Below, piece by piece: positions 55,059 through 61,720 of a DNA stretch of 64,000 nt. The stretch is from Paraburkholderia sp. BCC1886. GTDB taxonomy: Bacteria; Pseudomonadota; Gammaproteobacteria; Burkholderiales; Burkholderiaceae. Both the position numbers and the translations under genes were made by a program. The stretch spans positions 124,001 to 188,000 of the forward strand of contig NZ_CAAJGK010000011.1 in assembly GCF_900996245.1 (NCBI RefSeq). Direction: 5' to 3'. Under the pieces are notes generated by a model. The model searched no databases and was not told the origin of the DNA. It saw nothing but the letters and a program-made list of their open reading frames with translations. Every line of letters begins with the position of its first letter. Position 1 is the first letter of the stretch.

Positions 55059-57071
55059 ATGTCAGACATTTTGACTTTGCCGCTCGATGCAACGGGCGCG
55101 GCACCGACAAATCTGATCACGAACGAGAGTCAGAGCATCGGGACCGATCCGGTGCGGGCATTTGCACCGGACTACGGCGCCTATTACACGTCCAGTCTAA
55201 AGATCACGGACGGACTGACGGGTGCCGCGCTCACAGCGGATCAGTTCTTTCTGGCGGCGAGGATGGATCTCCCGACCACGAAGTACGGTGCGCCGCTCGG
55301 CACGAAAGTCGCCACCTTGGTGGTCATCACTGACGCCACCGTATCTGACACAGTGCTCGTAGAGTATCAGGCCCTTGGAGGCGGGTACGCCACGCCGCAA
55401 ACAGCGCTCGCGAACGAGGTGGCCACCTACGAGCCCGCCACGCGGAGCACGGCGTGGCCGTCGGTGATCGATAAAGAGATTGACGCGCCGTCATCGGAAG
55501 ACCTGCATGACGAGGGTCAGGAGGGGTTGATCACGTTTGAATACGTGGTCCACGCGATCGACCGGATTTCACAACTCGTGCTGATGGGCGATCCGGTGTC
55601 CCAAGGCAATGTGCAGACCTACGCCAACGATGCGGAGAATGCATCGGACGCGACGCTGGATGCGGGCATTGCAACGATGGATGCGCACATCGCGAATACC
55701 GACAATCCCCACGAGCTCACGCCCGCGCAACTGAGCGCGTGGACGAAGGCCCAGCAGGATGCCGCGATCCTCGTGGAGACGAACAATCGGGAGAGTGCGG
55801 ACACGACCGTGACCGCGCAGCTGACCAGCCACACGACCAATTACAACAATCCCCACCAGACAACCCTTGTGCAGGTTGGGATGTATTCGGTTGCGCAGGC
55901 AAACGCGCAGATCTCCACCGCGCTGACGGCTTTGAACGCGACGGTGAGCAGCAACGCGACGGCGATCAATGCCCACATCAACAATCTCGACAATCCCCAC
56001 AAAGACACAGTGGCGGACGTAGGGACACTGGCGGTGGCGGACATCCAGGCGGCAATCGCGGCCGCAGCTTCACCTGTGAATCAAAGCGTGGCGAGCGCAG
56101 CCAGCACGCTGGCAAGTCACGTTGCAAACGTGAGCAACCCCCACCAGGTGACGCCCGCGCAACTGGGGACGTGGACGGCGGCAGCGCTGCAGACGCTCAC
56201 GAATACGCTCACGGCACACGTGGCCAATACCAGCAACCCGCACGAAACAACCCTTGCTGATATTGAGGCGATGAGTGAAGCGCAGTTCACGGCAGCGCTG
56301 GCTGCAGCGAACACCACCACGGCGGCACTCTACAACAGTAATGCAGCGGCCATTTCGGCACATATCGGGAACTACAATAATCCACACGACACGTCAGCAG
56401 AGACGATCGGTTGTGTAGGGTCGTGGTCCCCGCTGAGCACTGACTTGGCTAATGCACAGGCGCAGATCAACGCGTCTGGCTACCAGATCGTCGAGTGCGG
56501 TACGCAGTATTACGACATCAACTACTCGGGCTCGAACGCCACCAACTTCGGTACGTCGCTCTACATTGGCCAGGCTGTGGGCGTGTTTGCCCAGTCGGGT
56601 GGTGATAACGATGTAGTGGGGACCTGGACGAACCAGCCTTGCCCGGGTGGCGGGACCATCGCGGGACTGTATCGCTACGGTCCTTACCTCAGCATGTACG
56701 TGTATGAAGGTTCGCTGCATGGCGTGATCTTCCAGTCTTCATTGGGCGATTACGTGGAGTTCAGCAACGGGAGCTCGTACACCTTCATCTCGGGCTGGAC
56801 CGTCTACTGCGTGCAGACCCAGGTGAGTCAGCTCAGTGCCTGTACGAGCTACGCCTGGCGGCTCATCGGTTCGCCCACAGAAGCACAACCGCCGTACGGT
56901 TACATCAACGGTGCGGCGCCTCCTCCACCCCCGGCCACAGATGGTGGTGGTGGCGATGGCGGTGGTGACACCGGTGACACTGGCGACACTGGTGACGATG
57001 GCGATGATGGTGACGATGGTGACGGCGATGGTGACGGCGATGGTGATGGCGATGGTGGTGATGGCGGTTAA
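55059..57071 (+). CDS. Tail fibre/baseplate paralogue 4 with 6 NPH repeats and Asp/Gly-rich tail
   Basis: 670 aa. Shared N-terminal domain (LPLDATGAAPTNLITNESQS ... VLVEYQALGG), six NPH repeats (residues ~205-445), then a C-terminal domain (~450-620) with Tyr/Gly/Trp-rich strands, probably a receptor-binding or capping domain. The last ~45 residues are almost entirely Asp, Gly and Thr in short repeats, likely disordered and able to bind calcium, preceded by a PPPPP run. The weak Shine-Dalgarno suggests dependence on upstream translation. Confidence 0.65.
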   Translation: MSDILTLPLDATGAAPTNLITNESQSIGTDPVRAFAPDYGAYYTSSLKITDGLTGAALTADQFFLAARMDLPTTKYGAPLGTKVATLVVITDATVSDTVLVEYQALGGGYATPQTALANEVATYEPATRSTAWPSVIDKEIDAPSSEDLHDEGQEGLITFEYVVHAIDRISQLVLMGDPVSQGNVQTYANDAENASDATLDAGIATMDAHIANTDNPHELTPAQLSAWTKAQQDAAILVETNNRESADTTVTAQLTSHTTNYNNPHQTTLVQVGMYSVAQANAQISTALTALNATVSSNATAINAHINNLDNPHKDTVADVGTLAVADIQAAIAAAASPVNQSVASAASTLASHVANVSNPHQVTPAQLGTWTAAALQTLTNTLTAHVANTSNPHETTLADIEAMSEAQFTAALAAANTTTAALYNSNAAAISAHIGNYNNPHDTSAETIGCVGSWSPLSTDLANAQAQINASGYQIVECGTQYYDINYSGSNATNFGTSLYIGQAVGVFAQSGGDNDVVGTWTNQPCPGGGTIAGLYRYGPYLSMYVYEGSLHGVIFQSSLGDYVEFSNGSSYTFISGWTVYCVQTQVSQLSACTSYAWRLIGSPTEAQPPYGYINGAAPPPPPATDGGGGDGGGDTGDTGDTGDDGDDGDDGDGDGDGDGDGDGGDGG

Positions 57072-57103
57072 AGCGTCCTGCCTGCGTATCTGAACCAGCG
57101 CAT

Positions 57104-57155
57104 TCATGCGGCCCGTGCGGGAGCAATCCTGCACGGGCTGTATGCCCCCTTTTTC
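57104..57155 (+). terminator. Hairpin terminator (CATG...TATG variant)
   Basis: 12-bp stem GCCCGTGCGGGA / TCCTGCACGGGC with one G-T pair (57111-57122 and 57127-57138), CATG left, TATG right, then CCCCCTTTTT. It lies between two plus-strand genes. Confidence 0.8.
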
Positions 57156-57156
57156 T

Positions 57157-57160
57157 TATG
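57157..57160 (+). promoter_or_regulatory. Candidate TATG late promoter
   Basis: TTTTTCTTATGAGGCAG lies directly after the terminator and 47 nt before the next ATG; compare AAAAATCTATGAGGAG at 17742. Confidence 0.3.
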
Positions 57161-57206
57161 AGGCAGACCACCATAACCCGACCCGAAAGTCGAAGGACCA
57201 CCCGCT

Positions 57207-57725
57207 ATGCCGGCCCCATGCACCCCGCTCAACAAGTCCGCGCAAGATCTGCTGCGCGATCGAATTTTCCACTCCAATGGCTTCCTTGTGCCAAAAACCG
57301 GGATGCTGTACGGGGTGCCCAAGGCCGTGACGCCACTCCCTGCGGATGTCTACGAGCGCGATACGGTGATCCGTGTCAGCGTGGATCCGACGGTGCCGTT
57401 CCAGCGGTATCGGGGCGAGAAATGCTTCCTCTATAAGCGTACCGATCTCTCAACCCTGACTGCAGTCTCCAGCACACCCACACCGATTGCGGTGGCCAGT
57501 TATCCCACCACCACGTATGCCTTGCTGGTGCAGATCAATGCGTACTACGGTCTGCAGCTGACCGAGGATGATGTACAGGACATCACGTACGCGTCGTCTC
57601 TCTCACCGATCATGGCAGCAACCACAACGTCCCTGAACTATACGGGCAACCTCACCCTGAACCTGACAGGCACGTCGAGCGTGAGCAGTGACGGTGTTTC
57701 CGCCTCCGATGGGGTGACGGCATAG
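57207..57725 (+). CDS. Small virion-associated protein
   Basis: 172 aa, GAAGGA before ATG. A compact N-terminal domain of ~125 residues (FHSNGFLVPKTGMLYGVPKA, FQRYRGEKCFLYKRTDLSTL) and a Thr/Ser/Val-rich C-terminal tail typical of virion proteins here. It ends at the CATA of the next terminator (stop codon within it). It probably belongs to the tail-fibre unit. Confidence 0.55.
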   Translation: MPAPCTPLNKSAQDLLRDRIFHSNGFLVPKTGMLYGVPKAVTPLPADVYERDTVIRVSVDPTVPFQRYRGEKCFLYKRTDLSTLTAVSSTPTPIAVASYPTTTYALLVQINAYYGLQLTEDDVQDITYASSLSPIMAATTTSLNYTGNLTLNLTGTSSVSSDGVSASDGVTA

Positions 57726-57763
57726 AAGCCAGAGAGACCGACCGGGTCTCTCTGGCCTTATGT
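57721..57763. terminator. Bidirectional hairpin terminator (CATA...TATG family)
   Basis: Perfect 12-bp stem GCCAGAGAGACC / GGTCTCTCTGGC (57728-57739 and 57745-57756), 5-nt loop, CATA left (overlapping the TAG stop) and TATG right, between convergent genes. Confidence 0.85.
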
Positions 57764-57766
57764 CCG

Positions 57767-58735
57767 TTACTTGGTAATGGTCGTGCTCACAATGCCTGCG
57801 TGTGTGAACTGCGACCCGGTGCTCGCGGCCGTGGTTCCTTTGCCCGCAGGATTGGGGACCTGGTAATGCTGACCCGCGACTTCCATGGGAACGCTCGCCG
57901 GTGCACCCAGCTGCGCTTTTGCGTGCGCCTCCGCATGGGTCAGATAACCAAGCCCTTCAGGCATGTAGACCGAACGGGCACCCATCGCTTGCGTTTGCGC
58001 GGTCGCAAGGGGGTAGGGGTCGGTTACTCCCGCCGGGCGGGCACCCGATGCCACCACGCCGGTTGGCGCAACCGCGGAGTAGAGGTTACGCGTGAGGAAC
58101 ATGGTGTCGTAGAGCGAGCGCACCAAGGTTTCCTCTTCTTCATTGCGCGCGCCGGTCTGCGTGACAATCCACTGCAGTGCTTCGAAGGGGAATGGCGGGA
58201 ACTCGATTTCACTGGAACGCAGGGGCGAGACGAACTGCTTTACTTCCAGATCGATCTTGACCCACGGGTGATAGCTGCCATCCGGCTTCAGGAAGAAGTC
58301 ACATTCCCAGACCAGCCCCTTCCCCATGCCGGTCGGAACATCCTTGTCGGCGATCGGATAGCTGTAACGGTCCTTGATCATGCCGCGGTCCGACAGCACG
58401 CGAAACAGGTCGAAGTTCGCCTCGGTCGCAGCGATCGGACACTCGTCGTTCGCACCATCCGGGTGGCGGACCTTGGTGGTCATGACGTAATCGGGCTTAC
58501 CCGCCTTCTTGCCTCGCAACTCCACCGTCTTACGGATACGGATACCGCCCTGACCACCATTCTGCTCGGACTTCGGGATTTTCAACTCCCACTGCTCCTG
58601 ATGCTCCACTACGGCGTTATAGCCCGGCGGCACATCGACCGGCTCGGCGAGCCGTGCATAGAGGACGTATTCCTTCTCGTCGAACTTCTTGCCATGCGCC
58701 GCTTCTTCCAGCGCCAGTTTGAGCAGTGACTGCAT
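57767..58735 (-). CDS. CYTH-like (triphosphate tunnel metalloenzyme-like) protein
   Basis: 322 aa. The N-terminal ~185 residues follow CYTH strand order: EKEYVLYARL (ExExxx-like), QWELKIPKSE, GGIRIRKTVE (RIR), YVMTTKVRHPDG (T.K), AATEANFDLFRVL, KDRYSYPI (K.RY), WECDFFL (E.D) and WVKIDLEVK (I..E.E). CYTH enzymes hydrolyse triphosphates (thiamine triphosphate, polyphosphate, RNA 5' triphosphates) with Mg2+ or Mn2+. The C-terminal ~130 residues are Ala/Gly/Tyr-rich, unlike an enzyme domain. A role in RNA 5'-end processing is speculative. Confidence 0.5.
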   Translation of the reverse strand: MQSLLKLALEEAAHGKKFDEKEYVLYARLAEPVDVPPGYNAVVEHQEQWELKIPKSEQNGGQGGIRIRKTVELRGKKAGKPDYVMTTKVRHPDGANDECPIAATEANFDLFRVLSDRGMIKDRYSYPIADKDVPTGMGKGLVWECDFFLKPDGSYHPWVKIDLEVKQFVSPLRSSEIEFPPFPFEALQWIVTQTGARNEEEETLVRSLYDTMFLTRNLYSAVAPTGVVASGARPAGVTDPYPLATAQTQAMGARSVYMPEGLGYLTHAEAHAKAQLGAPASVPMEVAGQHYQVPNPAGKGTTAASTGSQFTHAGIVSTTITK

Positions 58736-58747
58736 TGCCGCTTCCTT

Positions 58748-59245
58748 TTATCCCGTTTTCAGATCGAGCCAGAGTTCGACGATCTGTTTAGCTGTGTCGA
58801 GCATGCCGCTCAGTGCTTGTCCCGAAGAGAGCACCCCCATGTGAACCGCCGTGGCCAAGACCAGGCCGATCATCACGGCAAAGAGGAAGAAGACGAACGC
58901 ACCACCTAACCAGTAGATCTGGCGTTGCAGCGACTTCGTCTTTTCCTTGAGGACCTTCGGGTCGTACTCGTTCGGGGTGGTCAGATCCTTGGTCGCCTTG
59001 CTGTACCGCGCAAGGATGGCGACCTGTTGTTCAGGGTCGAGTGACTTGATGGCGTCCTTCAGGTCACGACCAGTGGAACGCGCATCGAGGTTACGCAGAT
59101 CCAGGCGCGGGACCGACAGCGCACGGTACGCCAGCACCACCTCGGTAAGCGGGGAAGGGCCGGCGATCTGCCGATCGAGGAGCGACTCGTCGTCGATCCC
59201 GCAGAGAATACTGTCGACCAGGTTGCTGGTTTCTTCGTCCATCAT
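58748..59245 (-). CDS. Membrane protein with cytoplasmic helical domain
   Basis: 165 aa, start coupled to the o-spanin stop by ATGA. The N-terminal ~100 residues are helical and charged (DLKDAIKSLDPEQQVAILAR, KEKTKSLQRQIYW), followed by a TM helix (~113-137, LGGAFVFFLFAVMIGLVLATAV) and a short C-terminal amphipathic helix. Possibly part of the lysis cassette, but not a typical holin. Confidence 0.5.
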   Translation of the reverse strand: MMDEETSNLVDSILCGIDDESLLDRQIAGPSPLTEVVLAYRALSVPRLDLRNLDARSTGRDLKDAIKSLDPEQQVAILARYSKATKDLTTPNEYDPKVLKEKTKSLQRQIYWLGGAFVFFLFAVMIGLVLATAVHMGVLSSGQALSGMLDTAKQIVELWLDLKTG

Positions 59246-59628
59246 GAGCTTGTCTTCGTCCCCGGGGCGCTGGCTGCAGCGGGTGCGACAGCGGTGGCCG
59301 GTTGGTTTGCGGCGTTCGCTTTATCGACAATGGCTTTCTGTTGCGTCCACCAGCTACGCAGTTGCGCCTTGTCGATGTTGCAATTGCCGACGTTGACCGT
59401 CTGGGCCGAGTACGAGTGGTTCCAGGCGTCTTCCTTGCCTTCGGCCGTCATCGTGGTGTACGCCGTCTTGTCGGGTGGGGGTGCGACCGGACACGGGGTC
59501 GTCAGGGTCGACGGCAAATCCGGCATCCAGTTGTTGTATTTGGTCTGCAGCGTGGGCAGGCTCGCCGGACATGCCGTGAGCGAGAGTAAGGCGGCGATGC
59601 AAAGCGCTAAGCGCAAGATGTGCTTCAT
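59242..59628 (-). CDS. Outer-membrane spanin subunit-like lipoprotein (Rz1-like)
   Basis: 128 aa, signal peptide with perfect lipobox LTAC (Cys20). The periplasmic part holds CPVAPPPDKTAY (Pro-rich), GNCNIDKAQLRSWWTQQ and an Ala/Pro-rich end. The NCN.DK..L..W segment resembles that seen in some phage Rz1/Rz-like proteins. It lies downstream of the i-spanin-like gene. Together they would disrupt the outer membrane in the last step of lysis. Confidence 0.65.
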   Translation of the reverse strand: MKHILRLALCIAALLSLTACPASLPTLQTKYNNWMPDLPSTLTTPCPVAPPPDKTAYTTMTAEGKEDAWNHSYSAQTVNVGNCNIDKAQLRSWWTQQKAIVDKANAANQPATAVAPAAASAPGTKTSS

Positions 59629-59667
59629 GGTGTTCCTCGTAAGGTTTTGTGTGGGTCCGGAAATGGG

Positions 59668-60207
59668 CTAGGGTGCCGCGCTCGTAGTGGACGTTGGTGG
59701 GCTGGTACTCATCGCAGGGGTGCTGGCAGGCGTCGTGCTCGCCGCGGTGCAGCCCGCTGTGCCCGCTGGCGTGTTGTTGCAATAGGTTTGCCATGCGGCG
59801 TCGATTTGTATCGTGCTAATCGCAGTTTCTTCAGCCTGCTGATCCTGCGTAGAGAGGACCTGTGTGGTTCCCTGCGGCTGGTAGTGTTTCTTCACCGCGA
59901 TGATCTGTGTCTGGGTGCTCGCGTTCACCGCGACTTGCGTCGTATTCGCTGTCGCTTTCTGTGTGGTGTCGGCTGCAGCCACCTGGTCATTCACCTTGCC
60001 CGACTGCTGTAGCGTCTTGATCTGTGCAGTCAGGTTTTTGTTCGAGTTCGTGAGGTCGGTGATCTGCTGTGTGGCCTTCCCGGCCTGAGAGATCAGAGAC
60101 TTGACTTGATGGGCTTCGTAAAGGCCGTACCCACCCAGGCCAAGAATGGCCGCGACGACAAGCGTCCCGATGATGAGGGTGGCATATTCCTTGATCGTGT
60201 CTAACAT
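59668..60207 (-). CDS. Inner-membrane spanin subunit-like protein (Rz-like)
   Basis: 179 aa: N-terminal TM helix (~11-29, LIIGTLVVAAILGLGGYGLY), then a polar coiled-coil stretch (residues ~35-80, QITDLTNSNKNLTAQIKTLQ), a Gln/Thr-rich part and a Pro/Thr/Ser-rich C-terminus with a Cys pair (TYCNNTPAGTAGC). The topology and coiled coil are those of i-spanins. Its start overlaps the RuvC-like gene stop by 7 nt. Confidence 0.65.
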   Translation of the reverse strand: MLDTIKEYATLIIGTLVVAAILGLGGYGLYEAHQVKSLISQAGKATQQITDLTNSNKNLTAQIKTLQQSGKVNDQVAAADTTQKATANTTQVAVNASTQTQIIAVKKHYQPQGTTQVLSTQDQQAEETAISTIQIDAAWQTYCNNTPAGTAGCTAASTTPASTPAMSTSPPTSTTSAAP

Positions 60208-60779
60208 GCTTGTTCCTTGAATTGTTTCCAGACGGTGAGCGCGACGGCCAAAGCGTCGATCGAGTGCTCGTCCAGGTTGTCGAGGGGGATATCCCCGCTG
60301 TAACGCAAATCCGGCAAGAGCATCAGCTTTGCCTTGACGCCGTCCTTATCAGCATTGCCTGCTGCACCGACGGCGTTCTTCACCGTGGGTGGATCGAATA
60401 CGTACAGCTTCTTCCACGCGTCATAACGCATCACTGCATTGCGGATACCGCACATCACCTCTGTGAGTGCAAGTCCGGCCTGCGGGAAACGTTTATTGAT
60501 GAAGGGGGCTTCTGACCCGATGAGGAAGGGCTGTGTGAAGAGGAACGTGCCGAGCAGTTCTTCCTCGAGTGCGGCAATGCGATTGAGTCGATCACCAAAC
60601 ATCGTGCTGGTCCAGGACTCCCGGTAGTACCGGTCACCCTGCAAGGTGCGAGCATCGCTAGAGACGATCTGAAAATTCGAGAGATCGACCCAGATCGTGC
60701 CCACACCCAAGGTGTTACTACCTGGATCGATGCCGATGATCGCTGCGATGGACGACGCCCCGTGGGGCATCGCTATCAT
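60201..60779 (-). CDS. RuvC-like Holliday junction resolvase
   Basis: 192 aa; an alternative start is MPHGASS. RuvC/RNase H-fold acidic residues are visible: AIIGIDPGSNTLGVG with Asp18, FLIGSEAPFI with Glu90, and LDEHSIDALAVAL with Asp170/Asp175. KDGVKAKLML is in the expected position before them. Phage RuvC-like nucleases resolve recombination junctions and debranch DNA before packaging. The start is 2 nt past the stop of the upstream virion gene. Confidence 0.8.
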   Translation of the reverse strand: MIAMPHGASSIAAIIGIDPGSNTLGVGTIWVDLSNFQIVSSDARTLQGDRYYRESWTSTMFGDRLNRIAALEEELLGTFLFTQPFLIGSEAPFINKRFPQAGLALTEVMCGIRNAVMRYDAWKKLYVFDPPTVKNAVGAAGNADKDGVKAKLMLLPDLRYSGDIPLDNLDEHSIDALAVALTVWKQFKEQAC

Positions 60780-60781
60780 GG

Positions 60782-61630
60782 TCAGCTCGTCGAAGTCAGG
60801 TTGTACAGCGGTTCGGTCGAGCCGGTATTCAGGTCGATCGTCACGCCGTTGTTCAGATATTTCATCGGATAGAACGCATCGATGAAGGAGCAGATCTGCG
60901 CACAGATCACTTCGGTCATGTTGTACGAGCCCGACGAGCCAGTGACGGTCGTGACCTGATCGACACCCGAGACCAGACCGATCTCGGAGATGATGGCAAG
61001 TCGTGCGTCGCCATAGATGATCGTCGCGCAGTTGACCAGCTCCGTCGCATCCTGCGCACTGAACGTCAGCCCCACGACCGACGCGGTCGAGATGTAGTCG
61101 CCCGAAACGACGTTGACGGAGTCACTCGAGACAGCCGGTGGCGTCGGATTCAGGTTCGAGGTGGTCGCCGCGTACGGCGTCGTGGTGGTCACGCCCGCCG
61201 ACACGGTATTCATCGTGATTTCGGCTTCGACGTCGGTGAAGTCCATACGCCGCAGGTAATAGCAGGCGTACTGGATGCCGCCGTACGTCTCCACCTGACG
61301 CAAAGCATATTGAGCCTGTTGCGTCGTGGTCAGATCGCTTGTGACCGGACGCATGATGAAGGGCAAATGCTTGAAGAGCGTCGAATCCGTTGCTTCGTGC
61401 TGCAGCTCATCCGGCGCCGGAATGTTGTCCGCGCCGACTGCCAGACCATGCGCGCCATTGCCGATGCAGTAGTAGCGCTGTGCCGGATAGATACCGGCCG
61501 CTGGCGCGACCCCCGAAAGCACATCGAACTTCTCGTTGAGCGTCGTGTCCGTCATCATCGTGAACGGCAGCTGCTGCAACAAGCAGGTCTGCAGATACGC
61601 GCCCCAGGCGGTCCGAGTAGTGGTTTCCAT
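60782..61630 (-). CDS. Virion structural protein
   Basis: 282 aa from METTTRTAWGAYL; an earlier in-frame ATG gives an unlikely basic extension. Mixed alpha/beta N-terminal domain (~1-170), a Thr/Ser/Pro linker (~175-190) and a C-terminal domain containing YYLRRMDFTDVEAEITM and AQICSFIDAFYPMKY. It lies 90 nt downstream of the 749-aa protein, and a baseplate or tail role is inferred from neighbours. Confidence 0.55.
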   Translation of the reverse strand: METTTRTAWGAYLQTCLLQQLPFTMMTDTTLNEKFDVLSGVAPAAGIYPAQRYYCIGNGAHGLAVGADNIPAPDELQHEATDSTLFKHLPFIMRPVTSDLTTTQQAQYALRQVETYGGIQYACYYLRRMDFTDVEAEITMNTVSAGVTTTTPYAATTSNLNPTPPAVSSDSVNVVSGDYISTASVVGLTFSAQDATELVNCATIIYGDARLAIISEIGLVSGVDQVTTVTGSSGSYNMTEVICAQICSFIDAFYPMKYLNNGVTIDLNTGSTEPLYNLTSTS

Positions 61631-61720
61631 CTTGTATTCCAGTACGAGAGAAGTGTTGAGACGCGCGTCACCCTCATGGATGGGCATCCCATGACACAGG
61701 ATTTAGAAGCGAAGGTTTTC

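Noticed and set aside
56935-57071. CRISPR-like or satellite repeat in the GGTGAC-rich region
   Set aside because: It is a coding low-complexity repeat in frame with the fibre protein, with no spacers.
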